Shown: positions 50,588 to 60,807, counted from the first letter of the stretch. The stretch: DNA of 64,000 bases from Gammaproteobacteria bacterium (GCA_004297165.1 SCUJ01000006.1:434001-498000); one strand, 5' to 3'. The notes: a model not told the origin generated them from the letters alone. Program-made: numbers and translations.

Positions 50588-50911
50588 CTATCGGGCGCCG
50601 GCCGCGGATAACATCTTCTCGAGTTCCCCTTTCTGGTAAAGGTCGACCACGATATCGCAACCACCGATCAATTCGCCTCGAATGAACAATTGGGGAAAGG
50701 TTGGCCAGTTGGAATACGACGGGAGATTGGCCCTGATTTCAGGCGAGGCCAGGATATCGATGTAGGTAAATTTGGCGTCACAGGCACGCAAGGCCTCCGC
50801 AGCCTTCATGGAAAAACCACATTGAGGGAAGTCCGGTGTGCCTTTCATGAAGAGCACGACGGGATTCTCATTTATCGTCTGTTCGATCTCTGCCAACGCA
50901 TCCATCTTCAT
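50588..50911 (-). CDS. grxD: Monothiol glutaredoxin (GrxD)
   Basis: 107 residues, a CGFS-type glutaredoxin that carries Fe2S2 clusters. MKGTPDFPQCGFSMKA has the active Cys; SNWPTFPQLFIRGELIGGCDI holds the glutathione-binding TVP-like region, here TFP. It works in iron-sulphur cluster transfer with BolA-type partners. It is convergent with dnaQ and diverges from argD. Confidence 0.97.
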   Translation of the reverse strand: MKMDALAEIEQTINENPVVLFMKGTPDFPQCGFSMKAAEALRACDAKFTYIDILASPEIRANLPSYSNWPTFPQLFIRGELIGGCDIVVDLYQKGELEKMLSAAGAR

Positions 50912-51000
50912 AACCTCATAATATTAATGGAAAACTGATCATCGTTTATCGGCAGTCTATACCCCTTCCAGGTTCTCGTGAAGGAATACGGAACGCAACA

Positions 51001-51017
51001 CGTGTAGGATCTACACG
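51001..51017. promoter_or_regulatory. Perfect inverted repeat upstream of argD
   Basis: CGTGTAG and CTACACG are perfect 7-base arms around GAT. The repeat lies between the divergent grxD and argD genes, 25 bases upstream of a TATAAT box. Its position suits an operator, but the arms do not resemble an ArgR box, and no regulator is assigned. Confidence 0.45.
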
Positions 51018-51042
51018 ATGGAATTTAACGGAAGTAACCTTG

Positions 51043-51048
51043 TATAAT
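51043..51048 (+). promoter_or_regulatory. Probable -10 box of the argD operon
   Basis: A perfect TATAAT, 68 bases before the argD start. No good -35 box lies at the right distance (the best is TGGAAT at 51019-51024), so activation or an extended element may be needed. Confidence 0.5.
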
Positions 51049-51071
51049 CCCACTCCCATTTAAGTATCCCA

Positions 51072-51091
51072 AACCCGGCTTCAGCCGGGTT
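51072..51091 (+). promoter_or_regulatory. Strong hairpin in the argD leader
   Basis: AACCCGGC and GCCGGGTT form a perfect 8-bp stem with a TTCA loop, followed by CATTATTT. The tail lacks a clean T-run. It lies in the predicted argD leader, 24 bases before the start, where it could attenuate transcription. Confidence 0.5.
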
Positions 51092-51115
51092 CATTATTTA
51101 TGACTTGACGGTGAG

Positions 51116-52312
51116 ATGGACCCGATGAGCGAGATGAAGGCCGCTGTGATGAATACCTATAAAAGGCAACCCATAGCTTTCGTACGCGGAGAAGGCGCGT
51201 GGCTGTTCGATTCACGCAGTGAAAAATATCTCGATGCACTCAGCGGCATCTCGGTGTGCAGCATCGGCCATGCCAACCCGGATGTAACTCAGGCACTTAG
51301 CGAGCAGGCCGGCACTCTGATCCATACATCCAATCTTTATCGCATTCCGTTACAGGAAACGCTCGCGGAGAAACTTTGCGACGTGTCCGGCATGAATAAG
51401 GTGTTTTTCTGCAACTCCGGCGCGGAAGCGAATGAGGCAGCCATAAAGATATGCCGGCGTCATACAGCGAATCGGGGCATCAAAAATCCTTTAATCGTAG
51501 TTATGGCAGGTGGTTTTCATGGACGGACGCTCGCGACACTCAGCGCCACCGGCAATCCGAAGGTAAGGGAGGGATTCGATCCTCTAGTACAGGGATTTGT
51601 CAGGATCCCGTATGGGGATGCCCAGGCCCTGCGGCGCTTGGCGGGGGAGCGGCACGATATTGTCGCGGTGATGCTGGAACCGGTCCTTGGTGAGGGTGGC
51701 ATAGTCATACCACCCAAGGGATATCTCCGGGAGGTGCGCGATCTCTGCGATGAAAATGGGTGGTTAATGGTCCTGGACGAGATTCAGTCCGGGATGGCCA
51801 GGACTGGACGCTGGTTCGCTTGGCAGCATGAGGAAACCCGCCCGGACATCATGACGCTGGCAAAGGCCCTCGGCAACGGCATTCCAATTGGCGCCTGCCT
51901 GGCTGCCGGGCATTGCGCGGAGATATTCACGCCCGGGAATCATGGATCCACATTCGGCGGCAACCCGTTCGCGGCCAGGGCAGGGATCGCCGTACTCGAT
52001 TACATAGAGCGTCATGATTTGCTTGCCAGGGCAAAAATCCTTGGCGAGAGGATGTTATCCGGTTTCAAGGAAGCGTTAGGCATGACCCCAGGAGTGAAAG
52101 AGATCCGGGGGTTGGGATTGATGCTGGGGATCGAACTCGACAGGGATTGCGGCGACCTGGTCAGCCGGGCCTTGCAAGAACATCTCCTGATCAATGTCAC
52201 AGCAGGTAACGTCGTTCGCCTCTTGCCGCCGTTGATTATCAGTGACGCGGAAGCGGAATTGATCGTGCAGCGCACCGTAGCCTCGATAAAGGCTTTTCTA
52301 AGCGGGGGATGA
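51116..52312 (+). CDS. argD: Acetylornithine aminotransferase
   Basis: 398 residues, a fold-type I PLP transaminase that converts N-acetylglutamate semialdehyde to N-acetylornithine. The fold reads [14 protein letters not shown] near residue 101, [12 protein letters not shown], and the PLP Lys in [16 protein letters not shown] near residue 248. ATG 51116 is used; ATG 51125 is also possible, with GGTGAG at a better distance. argF overlaps its end by 4 bases, so the two arginine genes are coupled. Confidence 0.95.
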   Translation: MDPMSEMKAAVMNTYKRQPIAFVRGEGAWLFDSRSEKYLDALSGISVCSIGHANPDVTQALSEQAGTLIHTSNLYRIPLQETLAEKLCDVSGMNKVFFCNSGAEANEAAIKICRRHTANRGIKNPLIVVMAGGFHGRTLATLSATGNPKVREGFDPLVQGFVRIPYGDAQALRRLAGERHDIVAVMLEPVLGEGGIVIPPKGYLREVRDLCDENGWLMVLDEIQSGMARTGRWFAWQHEETRPDIMTLAKALGNGIPIGACLAAGHCAEIFTPGNHGSTFGGNPFAARAGIAVLDYIERHDLLARAKILGERMLSGFKEALGMTPGVKEIRGLGLMLGIELDRDCGDLVSRALQEHLLINVTAGNVVRLLPPLIISDAEAELIVQRTVASIKAFLSGG

Positions 52313-53217
52313 CTGTGACGATTCGGCATTTTCTCTCGCTGCACGACCTGACCAGTACCGAATTCGAGAGACTCATCCAACGGGCCTGCGAATTGAAACG
52401 CGAATTCAGGTCGGGCCGGCGTTACGAGCCGTTCAAGGGCAGGACTCTGGGCATGATCTTCGAAAAGTCCTCCACCAGAACCCGCGTTTCATTCGAATCG
52501 GCGATGGCCCAGCTTGGCGGTCATGCCATTTTCATGTCTCCCAGGGATACCCAATTGGGTCGGGGGGAACCATTGGAGGATATGGCGAGGGTGCTCTCCA
52601 AAATGGTCGACTGCATCATGGTAAGGACCTTCGAACATGACAAGCTGGTGCGTTTTTCCACGTATTCCGATGTGCCCGTGATCAACGGTCTGACGGATAG
52701 CTATCACCCTTGCCAATTACTGGCGGACATGCAGACCTACTACGAATACAAAGGCAGTATCAAGGGGCGTCAGGTAGCCTGGGTCGGGGATGGCAATAAC
52801 ATGTGCAATTCCTATATCGAGGCGGCGAAGTTACTGGATTTCAAACTGCGTATCGCCTGTCCGGAAGACTATCTGCCAGAACCGGAGATGCTGAAGGATT
52901 CCGGAGCGCAGGTAAGCATATTTCAAGATCCTGCCGAAGCTGTCGCCGATGCGGACTTGATCGTTACCGATGTCTGGGCCAGCATGGGGCAGGAACAGGA
53001 AGGCAAGGAGCGCGCCAGTGCGTTTAGACCATATCAAGTGAATCGCAAGTTGTTATCCCTGGCTCATCCAGAGGCGTTGTTCATGCATTGTCTGCCCGCG
53101 CATCGGGGGGAAGAGGTGACCGCGGATGTCATCGACGGCCCCCAAAGCGTTGTTTGGGAAGAAGCGGGGAACCGTCTGCATTCGCAAAAAGCCCTGCTGG
53201 AATTCCTGCTCATATAA
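52309..53217 (+). CDS. argF: Ornithine carbamoyltransferase
   Basis: 302 residues. The carbamoyl-phosphate site is [13 protein letters not shown] near residue 52, with the MVRTFEHD and [13 protein letters not shown] ornithine loop, the ornithine-binding [13 protein letters not shown], and the catalytic [12 protein letters not shown]. It makes citrulline. It overlaps argD by 4 bases, so an argDF unit is likely. Confidence 0.97.
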   Translation: MTVTIRHFLSLHDLTSTEFERLIQRACELKREFRSGRRYEPFKGRTLGMIFEKSSTRTRVSFESAMAQLGGHAIFMSPRDTQLGRGEPLEDMARVLSKMVDCIMVRTFEHDKLVRFSTYSDVPVINGLTDSYHPCQLLADMQTYYEYKGSIKGRQVAWVGDGNNMCNSYIEAAKLLDFKLRIACPEDYLPEPEMLKDSGAQVSIFQDPAEAVADADLIVTDVWASMGQEQEGKERASAFRPYQVNRKLLSLAHPEALFMHCLPAHRGEEVTADVIDGPQSVVWEEAGNRLHSQKALLEFLLI

Positions 53218-53268
53218 TTGAGGTATGCCTTGATAAATGGCGCTGAGCTTGATCGGAATACGGGCCAG

Positions 53269-54024
53269 ATGCACTTCCTGCTGAGTAACGATGACGGTTA
53301 TCAAGCCCAAGGGATAGCAATCCTGGCGGAATATCTGGCGAAACTCGGTAAAGTCACGGTTGTCGCCCCGGATCGGAACCGGAGCGGCGCCAGCAACTCC
53401 CTTACCCTCGATATCCCGTTGCATGTCAAAACCGCAGTCAACGGTTTCATCTTTGTGAATGGCACTCCGACCGATTGCGTGCATCTCGCCATTACCGGTC
53501 TACTCGACAGCGAGCCTGACATGGTGGTCAGTGGCATTAACGCGGGACCAAACCTCGGCGATGACGTGCTGTATTCTGGAACGGTCGCCGCCGCCATGGA
53601 AGGCAGGTATCTGGGCAGAACGGGAATAGCCATTTCCCTCGCTGGCGATCCACCGACACACTACGATTCCGCCGCGATCGTTGCCAGTTGCCTGATCCGG
53701 AATATAATCTCAGCACCATTCACATCCGAATCGTTATTGAACGTGAATGTGCCCGATCTGCCGTTCGTTAAAATCCGGGGAATGGAGGTCACGCGTCTGG
53801 GGCAGCGACACAAATCCAAGCCCGCGATTAAAATGAGCGATCCGAGAAATAACCCCATTTACTGGGTCGGACCTTCGGGGGAAGGTGCGGATGCCGGTCC
53901 CGGCACGGATTTCTTTGCGCTGGCCAACGACAGAGTCTCCATTACACCGTTGCAATACGATATGACGCGCTACAGCGCGTTGGAGACCCTCGATCATTGG
54001 GTTAAGGGCGTATCCTGGCGATGA
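53269..54024 (+). CDS. surE: 5'-nucleotidase SurE
   Basis: 251 residues. The metal-binding MHFLLSNDDGYQAQGI opens the fold, with PDRNRSGASNSLT, SGINAGPNLGDDVLYSGTV and the C-terminal GTDFFALANDRVSITPL. ATG 53269 is chosen because homologues start at this point; the frame is open further to TTG 53218 right after argF. It is a survival-linked nucleotidase. surE-pcm overlap by 4 bases, beginning the surE-pcm-nlpD-rpoS block. Confidence 0.95.
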   Translation: MHFLLSNDDGYQAQGIAILAEYLAKLGKVTVVAPDRNRSGASNSLTLDIPLHVKTAVNGFIFVNGTPTDCVHLAITGLLDSEPDMVVSGINAGPNLGDDVLYSGTVAAAMEGRYLGRTGIAISLAGDPPTHYDSAAIVASCLIRNIISAPFTSESLLNVNVPDLPFVKIRGMEVTRLGQRHKSKPAIKMSDPRNNPIYWVGPSGEGADAGPGTDFFALANDRVSITPLQYDMTRYSALETLDHWVKGVSWR

Positions 54025-54680
54025 GTAACGAACTTCTGGGAATCGGCATGACCTCGCAGCGATCGAGAAATCGATTGGTCGATCGCCTGCGGGAAATGGG
54101 CATCGCCTCCGAGATCGTGCTTGAAACCATCCGCAATACGCCACGACACATTTTCGTCGATGAGGCGCTGGCCACCAGGGCATACGACAACACGGCCCTG
54201 CCCATCGGCCATAACCAGACTATTTCCCAACCGTACATCGTCGCGCGCATGATCGAGGCCCTGCTGGAGGGCAAGGTGCCGGCAACCGTTTTGGAGATTG
54301 GCACGGGTTGCGGCTACCAGACGGCAATCCTGGCGCGGCTGGTCAACAAGGTATATACCCTGGAGCGAATCGACGCCCTTTTGAACCGGGCCAGGGATAA
54401 TTTTATCCGTCTGGGCTATACGAACATCAGAACCAAACACACGGATGGAAACCTTGGCTGGCCTGAGTACAGTCCGTTTGAAGGCATCATCGTTTCGGCG
54501 GCGCCGAATGAGATACCCGAGAAATTGTTGGAGCAACTGGCGCCCGGGGGGAGATTGGTGATTCCAGTCGGGCGGAGCGGAGAACAGGAATTGCTCACCA
54601 TCGTACGAGAAGAGCGGGGGTTCTCTGAAAAACGACTCGACTGGGTGAGTTTTGTGCCCATGCTGGAGGGGCTTGGGTAG
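54021..54680 (+). CDS. pcm: Protein-L-isoaspartate O-methyltransferase
   Basis: 219 residues. It has GHNQTISQPYIVARM (active-site loop), VLEIGTGCGYQTAILARLV (SAM motif) and LERIDALLNRARDNFI. It repairs isoaspartyl damage in proteins. The QTISQP loop marks it as the true Pcm, unlike the tolC-linked paralogue at 39912. It overlaps surE by 4 bases, and nlpD follows closely. Confidence 0.96.
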   Translation: MSNELLGIGMTSQRSRNRLVDRLREMGIASEIVLETIRNTPRHIFVDEALATRAYDNTALPIGHNQTISQPYIVARMIEALLEGKVPATVLEIGTGCGYQTAILARLVNKVYTLERIDALLNRARDNFIRLGYTNIRTKHTDGNLGWPEYSPFEGIIVSAAPNEIPEKLLEQLAPGGRLVIPVGRSGEQELLTIVREERGFSEKRLDWVSFVPMLEGLG

Positions 54681-54684
54681 CACA

Positions 54685-55512
54685 ATGATCCACAGGTGTT
54701 TGCCATTCGTCCTTATTTTTCTGGGCGCCTGTTCCTCCGGCGTCAAGGCCCCCGTGACTTCGGCGAATCAAGTTCCGGTGGAAAACAGAACCACCGTTAT
54801 ACGCGCCCAACCCGCGGTCAGGGAAACAGACGGCGTCCATGTAGTGCGCAGCGGCGACACGTTATATGCGATCGCATGGAAATATTCCCGCGATTATCGG
54901 GAGGTCGCCTCGTGGAACAATATCAAATCGCCATATACGATTTACCCCGGTCAGCGGATTAAAATCCAACCTGAGACAGGCACATCGAAGTCCTCCAGCG
55001 CAGGTCGCCAGTCGACGCAGCGTCGGAACAACACGCGACCCACCATCATCAAACAGCGGCCGGCCCTATCGCCACCGCCCGGACAAAAACCGAATCCGCC
55101 AACTGACGAGCGGGAAGACGAGGTAATGAACGGGTCAGCCCCAGTCAATCCGGCGTGGCGCTGGCCGACAGAAGGAAAGCTAGTCAGACTGGACACGCCC
55201 ACAATGGAGAAAGGCGCCAATATTTCGGGCAAGGCGGGTCAACCGGTCCTGGCGGCCGCGGATGGCGAGATTGTGTACAGCGGCAGTGGACTTTTGGGAT
55301 ACGGTAAGCTTATCATCATCAAGCATAATGCCACATACCTTAGCGCATATGCTCATAATCATGAGATATTTAAGAGCGAAGGGAACCGGGTAAAAAGTGG
55401 CGAGATGATCGCAACCATGGGGACACTGACGGACGGATTGCCGATTCTCCATTTTGAGATACGCAAAAACGGCAAGGTCGTCGATCCAATGGGTTATCTC
55501 CCAAAGAAATAA
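54685..55512 (+). CDS. nlpD: NlpD-like lipoprotein with LysM and M23 peptidase domain
   Basis: 275 residues, with a lipobox in [13 protein letters not shown] LysM domain ([26 protein letters not shown]) near residue 55 is followed by a Ser/Thr/Pro/Arg-rich linker and a C-terminal M23 domain (about 160-275). The domain has [23 protein letters not shown] and [12 protein letters not shown]. Typical M23 metal ligands appear partly replaced: where active enzymes have HGxxxxTxYAHL, here it is [16 protein letters not shown]. So it is probably an amidase activator, as NlpD is, not a protease. rpoS lies 22 bases downstream. Confidence 0.94.
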   Translation: MIHRCLPFVLIFLGACSSGVKAPVTSANQVPVENRTTVIRAQPAVRETDGVHVVRSGDTLYAIAWKYSRDYREVASWNNIKSPYTIYPGQRIKIQPETGTSKSSSAGRQSTQRRNNTRPTIIKQRPALSPPPGQKPNPPTDEREDEVMNGSAPVNPAWRWPTEGKLVRLDTPTMEKGANISGKAGQPVLAAADGEIVYSGSGLLGYGKLIIIKHNATYLSAYAHNHEIFKSEGNRVKSGEMIATMGTLTDGLPILHFEIRKNGKVVDPMGYLPKK

Positions 55513-55534
55513 GAGATACCCGCAAGATTACCAA

Positions 55535-56548
55535 ATGAGCAATACGGGCAAACCAACCTCGGATGAAGAAAACGACGACTGCGTCGAATTTCAACTGGAG
55601 GACATCGTTGAGACAGAGGAATCGCCGGAGCCGTTATTCGACGAACTCATCGAACCGGAACAGAAGTCCGCAAAACCCATCGAAAATCACGCCGAAGTTG
55701 TCACCGAGGGGGATCTGGACGCCACTCGAATCTATCTCAGTGAAATAGGTTTTTCTCCCTTGCTGAGCGCAGAAGAAGAAGTCTATTTCTCCCGCAAGGC
55801 CCGCCAGGGTGATGAAGAATCACGCAAACGGATGATCGAGAGTAATCTCAGGTTGGTCGTCAAAATCGCGCGTCGATACATGAACCGTGGTCTGGCGCTC
55901 CTCGATCTAATTGAAGAAGGCAATCTCGGGCTGATACGAGCGGTTGAGAAATTCGATCCGGAAAAGGGCTTCCGGTTTTCCACATATGCCACTTGGTGGA
56001 TCCGTCAGACGATCGAACGTGCATTGATGAATCAGACCAGGACAGTGCGCTTGCCGATTCATGTCGTGAAGGAAATCAACATCTATCTTCGCGCCGCGCG
56101 GAAACTCTCACAGACATTGGACCGCGATCCAAATCCCGAAGACGTGGCGGAAATGCTCGACAAGCCGATCGAGGAGGTCAAGCATATGCTGGGGCTTAAT
56201 GAACGCAGCACCTCAGTGGACTCGCCGTCCAATATCAACTCCGACAAGTCCTTGTTGGATACCATTCCCGATGAACAAAACACAGACCCATCGCTGATTC
56301 TTCAGAATTCCGATGTACAAGACCATATCGATATATGGTTGAATCTGCTTAGCGACAAACAACGGGCCGTGGTCGAACGGAGATTCGGGCTGCATGGCAG
56401 CGAAGTAGCTACGCTGGAAGATATTGGCAAGGAATTGGGAGTCACCAGGGAACGAGTCCGGCAGATACAGATCGAGGCGATTAAAAGATTACGCCAAATT
56501 CTTGAGCGTGAGGGGTATTCCCTCGAGGCGTTATTCAACGAAAATTAA
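55535..56548 (+). CDS. rpoS: RNA polymerase sigma factor RpoS
   Basis: 337 residues, the stationary-phase sigma factor. An acidic N terminus (region 1.1-like) is followed by [21 protein letters not shown] (1.2), [39 protein letters not shown] (2.1-2.2), the [17 protein letters not shown] (2.3-2.4), region 3 and the 4.2 helix-turn-helix [23 protein letters not shown] 55535 is used because the family begins MSN here; an in-frame ATG at 55454 lies inside nlpD. Its end overlaps the next gene on the other strand by 4 bases. Confidence 0.96.
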   Translation: MSNTGKPTSDEENDDCVEFQLEDIVETEESPEPLFDELIEPEQKSAKPIENHAEVVTEGDLDATRIYLSEIGFSPLLSAEEEVYFSRKARQGDEESRKRMIESNLRLVVKIARRYMNRGLALLDLIEEGNLGLIRAVEKFDPEKGFRFSTYATWWIRQTIERALMNQTRTVRLPIHVVKEINIYLRAARKLSQTLDRDPNPEDVAEMLDKPIEEVKHMLGLNERSTSVDSPSNINSDKSLLDTIPDEQNTDPSLILQNSDVQDHIDIWLNLLSDKQRAVVERRFGLHGSEVATLEDIGKELGVTRERVRQIQIEAIKRLRQILEREGYSLEALFNEN

Positions 56549-56934
56549 ATCACGCTTGGCTCAATCATAAGTAAAGCAGCCGCTACATCACGCCCTTCGT
56601 CGACCAGATAATTATAGGTTCGGCAGGCTGCCCCGGTATCCATCACCTCACATCCGATGCTTGCCCGCTGGAGCGGTAGTGTTATTTCCTGATTAAGGAA
56701 CTCAAGTTTCCGGCCAGTGCCAATCAACAACACCTCAGGCTTGAGTTCGAGGAACAGCGAAAAATGTTCAGACCGCATATCAGTGTGCCGCTCGGGAGGC
56801 CAGTCAGAGATCAATGAAGATCGCATGAGTATCAGACTGCTCGTGTAATCGCGCCCTGCGATAATAATTTTCCCGGCGGAATAGCCTTGAATTTTGTTAT
56901 ATCCTTTCGGGTTATAATCGATATCAATCTTCAT
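56545..56934 (-). CDS. Mth938-like (DUF498) protein
   Basis: 129 residues of the Mth938/NDUFAF3-like fold, with [19 protein letters not shown] and [15 protein letters not shown] in the middle, then [30 protein letters not shown]. Bacterial members are small and of unknown function; the human relative helps complex I assembly. It converges on rpoS with a 4-base overlap and diverges from adk by 58 bases. Confidence 0.85.
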   Translation of the reverse strand: MKIDIDYNPKGYNKIQGYSAGKIIIAGRDYTSSLILMRSSLISDWPPERHTDMRSEHFSLFLELKPEVLLIGTGRKLEFLNQEITLPLQRASIGCEVMDTGAACRTYNYLVDEGRDVAAALLMIEPSVI

Positions 56935-56989
56935 GGTCGGATTCCCGACGAGGAAATGAGTTTCAGCTTAACACCTAGAGGAACCATAA

Positions 56990-57676
<687 letters not shown>

Positions 57677-57774
57677 ACAACCAAATCGGTACGCGCGAAA
57701 ATATTATTTCGATTGATTTCGATGTTCGCGCAGTGTGTGAAGTTGATCGCTCACCATCGTGAATGAAAAAAAAA

Positions 57775-57803
57775 TTTCCAATTCGCGAAAACATTACTAT
57801 AAT
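57775..57803 (+). promoter_or_regulatory. Promoter of the histone-like gene
   Basis: TTTCCA (57775-57780, 4/6), a 17-base spacer and a perfect TATAAT (57798-57803) lie 75 bases before the ATG at 57879. The predicted leader is about 70 bases. Confidence 0.6.
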
Positions 57804-57878
57804 GTCGCATAGTTGTATTATGTTGCGAGATGTAGTAATCGTTATTTTCATCCATCAGGTTCAGGGGAGTCTAACGTT

Positions 57879-57995
57879 ATGGCAAAGAAAACTGCAAAGA
57901 AGAAAGTGGCAAAGAAGAAGGTAGCGAAGAAGAAAGTTGCGAAGAAAAAAGTCGCCAAGAAAGCGGCTAAGAAAAAGACAGCGAAAAAAAAATAA
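57879..57995 (+). CDS. Lys/Ala-rich histone H1-like mini-protein
   Basis: 38 residues, almost entirely Lys, Ala and Val, with about four repeats of the period KKKVA (15 bases in the DNA) and a C-terminal AKKAAKKKTAKKK. GGGGAG lies 9 bases before ATG 57879, so the start is well supported. The type is like the C-terminal tails of bacterial histone H1-like DNA-binding proteins. It ends at TAA 57993 directly after a run of nine A (57984-57992). If one A were absent, the frame would run on for another 39 codons to TAG 58110 as a Lys/Arg/Ala-rich helix (see findings). DNA binding is inferred from composition. Confidence 0.75.
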   Translation: MAKKTAKKKVAKKKVAKKKVAKKKVAKKAAKKKTAKKK

Positions 57996-58161
57996 CCAGC
58001 AATCTCTAACGGTAAAACAGCTTCAAATCAAACGCGTCGTTATCGCCAGAGCTGAAATAGCAGCCAGGAAAAAGAGACGGCAAGCGCTTGCCAGGAAGCT
58101 GATGCAGTAGAGACGATAGCTAGCGTTCTAGCTGGAGAGGATAGTATCCCTCTTCAATAAT

Positions 58162-58191
58162 AAGCCCCGTGCCTCACGGGGCTTTTTATTT
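58162..58191 (+). terminator. Rho-independent terminator after the histone-like gene
   Basis: A perfect 10-bp stem AAGCCCCGTG/CACGGGGCTT with a CCT loop and a T-rich tail. It ends 18 bases before the convergent AmmeMemoRadiSam gene and could also act on that transcript, though the T-run is weaker in that direction. Confidence 0.92.
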
Positions 58192-58208
58192 GCACCCTCG
58201 AACTAGAT

Positions 58209-59588
58209 TTATTCGATATGCACGGCGTGGTATCGCCATGCCTTGTCCGGGAGTATCGAGGGTGATATCCCCGCCTTGATTTTTAAATGTTTGAGGAAAT
58301 CCCCTGGCATCGGGAGCGAGTCCCAAACTTCGGGTAGGAAGGTGGCGCGATGCGCACCGGATTCTATTATCAATCCATCTATTCCAGGTTCAATGCTTTC
58401 CAACAATTCGGTCTCACTGGAAAATTGCAGGGGTGCTGGTTTAGTAAGCACGGAGATGCTGATATCGATTTGCGGTAATTCATCTGCGCTTAGCGGTTCA
58501 AAACGAGGATCCCGAAACGCCGCATTGTATGCGTTCATCGCCACACATCTGGCCAGACACTCCTCTACCTGCGTGGTGCCGATGCACCCACGCAACTGAC
58601 CCTTTATTTTCAAAGTGACGAATGCCGCGCCTGATTCCAGCAAGGCCGGGTCCAGATCGTCAGGGTTAATAGGCACCGGCCTTGAATTGGTCAGTCCTTC
58701 GACGATGCTGGCGCGCGCCAAAGCCAAAAGCTGGCATTTTTGCAGTTCCGTGAATTGCCGATCCGCATACACTGCGAATGCGCCATAACCGACCACGCGG
58801 TCTTGTGGTCCCGCGGTATCGCCAGAATTGCGCAGATCCAATTCGACCACCCACATGCCGTTGGAATGAGCAAATTGCAATCCCCCGCGCAGGCCGACAA
58901 ATCCACATGCCTGATCCGGTCCGATAGCGTCAAGATTGAACGATCTGATCGCGGCGCTGGTAGCCGTGTCCATTCGCTGCGCCTCTTTATAGCCGTGGTA
59001 GTGACTAAGATCGGAACTGATTACTATGAGAAGGTGTTTCTCGTGACGCAGGCGCTCAAAAATCTCCGTGATATCCCTGATGGAAGCCATACCTACAACG
59101 AGCGGCAGAATACTGAAATCTTCGAGTACGGTTTGCAGGAAGGGCAGTTGTACTTCCAGACTATGTTCTTGTGCATGTGCCTCCGCATTTATGCTTACCT
59201 GCGGAAGCTGTAGAACTTGTTTCGCCATAGACTTGTCGACGGGGATTTCCCCGAGTGGAGTGGCAAGTAAATCGGCGTCGGGTAGCGCCAGACCGTTCAG
59301 ATAAACCCGGTGCGCCGGTCCGAACAGAACAACCTTCCTGATCGTCCCAGAGTGTTTTTTCAGGCATGCATAAGCCCGACCGGCCACGGCGCCGGAATAG
59401 ATATATCCGGCATGCGGCACAACCAGGATCCTTGGTTGTGCCGCGAATTTCGCCGCGGCAGCGGTAAAACCTGCCACCACCCGGGCTAACTCCCGCGGCT
59501 CTTCAGGATAGAACATGCCCGCCACGGCCGGGAATCGTACCTTCGCCCTGAGCGCGCCCAACCTGATATCCGGATCGGTGATATTCAT
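58209..59588 (-). CDS. Fused AmmeMemoRadiSam proteins B (Memo-like) and A (AMMECR1)
   Basis: 459 residues. The N-terminal two-thirds is Memo-like (AmrB): VRFPAVAGMFYPEEPREL, ILVVPHAGYIYSGAVAG, FGPAHRVYL, AEAHAQEHSLEVQLPFLQ and SSDLSHYHGY. The C-terminal third is AMMECR1 (AmrA): GAAFVTLKIKGQLRGCIGT with the family's LRGCIG, and RDPRFEPLSADELPQIDISISVL. The two are separate genes in many genomes but fused here. With the divergent radical SAM gene it forms the three-part AmmeMemoRadiSam system, whose biochemical function is unresolved. The start is only 3 bases from the start-side neighbour frame and diverges from it. Confidence 0.92.
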   Translation of the reverse strand: MNITDPDIRLGALRAKVRFPAVAGMFYPEEPRELARVVAGFTAAAAKFAAQPRILVVPHAGYIYSGAVAGRAYACLKKHSGTIRKVVLFGPAHRVYLNGLALPDADLLATPLGEIPVDKSMAKQVLQLPQVSINAEAHAQEHSLEVQLPFLQTVLEDFSILPLVVGMASIRDITEIFERLRHEKHLLIVISSDLSHYHGYKEAQRMDTATSAAIRSFNLDAIGPDQACGFVGLRGGLQFAHSNGMWVVELDLRNSGDTAGPQDRVVGYGAFAVYADRQFTELQKCQLLALARASIVEGLTNSRPVPINPDDLDPALLESGAAFVTLKIKGQLRGCIGTTQVEECLARCVAMNAYNAAFRDPRFEPLSADELPQIDISISVLTKPAPLQFSSETELLESIEPGIDGLIIESGAHRATFLPEVWDSLPMPGDFLKHLKIKAGISPSILPDKAWRYHAVHIE

Positions 59589-59677
59589 GAATGAGTAAGC
59601 CTCGCGCGAACGCAGTTATCCTTCTTGAATTATACTATCTATATAGCTTATTTCATGCGTATCCAAGGGCTGACATA

Positions 59678-60745
59678 ATGACAGATGTTGCAACCCGTTA
59701 CTGGCATAGCCTGGATGATGGCCGCGTACAGTGCGACCTGTGCCCGCGGGCGTGCAAGATGCATGAAGGTCAACGGGGTTTATGTTTTATCCGCGCCTGT
59801 AAGGACGGACGCATCATTCTTACCTCCTACGGCAGATCGAGCGGTTTTTGCCTTGATCCGGTGGAAAAAAAGCCCCTTAATCATTTTCTGCCCGGGACCC
59901 CGGTCTTATCTTTCGGCACGGCAGGGTGCAATCTTGCCTGCAAGTTCTGCCAGAATTGGGATATCAGCAAATCTCGAGAGCTGGATATCCTCGCCGACGC
60001 GGCCTCTCCTGAACAACTTGCCACTGCGGCGCACCAATACGAGTGCAGCGCTGTGGCCTTCACCTATAACGACCCTGTGATCTTTCATGAGTATGCCATT
60101 GACGTCGCCAAGGCCTGCCGGAAAAAAAATATCCGTACTATTGCGGTAACTGCGGGTTATGTTTGCCCTGAACCAAGGAAGGAGTTTTATCGACACATGG
60201 ACGCCGCCAACGTCGATCTGAAATCTTTCCGTGATGAATTTTATCGCGATTACGCTGGAGGCAGGCTTGGCCCGGTTTTGGACACGTTGTCGTATATCCG
60301 GAACGAGACTTCTGTCTGGCTTGAAATCACCACGCTGCTCATACCGGGGCTGAATGATTCGGATCAGGAATTAACCGACCTGTGCAATTGGATTGCCGGC
60401 AATCTGGGAGCGGACGTGCCGCTGCATTTTTCAGCCTTTCATCCGGATTGGAAACTGCTGGATCGTCCACAGACACCTCCGGAAACTCTCCACCGGGCCA
60501 GAAACATCGCCATGAGCGCGGGCCTGAACTTCGTATACACAGGCAACTTGCACGATCCGGAAGGCGGCACGACATACTGCAAACATTGTCATGCCGTTTT
60601 GGTTGTTCGTGACTGGTATGTGATCAAGTCATGGCGTCTTGACGAACAGGGAAATTGTCCGGATTGCGGAACCCGGTGTCCCGGGGTATATCAGGGACTC
60701 CCAGGAAGTTGGGGGGCGCGGCGCATGCCTGTCAGACTCTCCTGA
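59678..60745 (+). CDS. amrS: AmmeMemoRadiSam radical SAM enzyme (AmrS)
   Basis: About 355 residues. The radical SAM motif is FGTAGCNLACKFCQNWDIS, the CxxxCxxC that holds the 4Fe4S cluster. Ahead is VQCDLCPRACKMHEGQRGLC, a second Cys group, and a C-terminal Cys cluster lies in TYCKHCHAVL and CPDCGTRCPG. ATG 59678 is preferred because AAGGG (59664-59668) is 9 bases upstream; an open frame back to 59591 has no support. It faces the fused B-A gene. The substrate is not known. Confidence 0.92.
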   Translation: MTDVATRYWHSLDDGRVQCDLCPRACKMHEGQRGLCFIRACKDGRIILTSYGRSSGFCLDPVEKKPLNHFLPGTPVLSFGTAGCNLACKFCQNWDISKSRELDILADAASPEQLATAAHQYECSAVAFTYNDPVIFHEYAIDVAKACRKKNIRTIAVTAGYVCPEPRKEFYRHMDAANVDLKSFRDEFYRDYAGGRLGPVLDTLSYIRNETSVWLEITTLLIPGLNDSDQELTDLCNWIAGNLGADVPLHFSAFHPDWKLLDRPQTPPETLHRARNIAMSAGLNFVYTGNLHDPEGGTTYCKHCHAVLVVRDWYVIKSWRLDEQGNCPDCGTRCPGVYQGLPGSWGARRMPVRLS

Positions 60746-60778
60746 TTCCAATGTTTCCGGGAATCGTGGAATACCACC

Positions 60779-60807
60779 TTGAAAATAGCAGGTATGCAAG
60801 GTAGTAT
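60779..60807 (+). promoter_or_regulatory. Sigma-70 promoter of the tRNA-fMet-rimP-nusA-infB operon
   Basis: TTGAAA (60779-60784), a 17-base spacer and TAGTAT (60802-60807) lie 13 bases before the tRNA. Confidence 0.65.

Noticed and set aside
57888-57980. CRISPR or satellite array in the repeated AAGAAGAAAGT-type sequence
   Set aside because: The 15-base periodicity follows codons for Lys, Ala and Val in one frame; there are no spacers.
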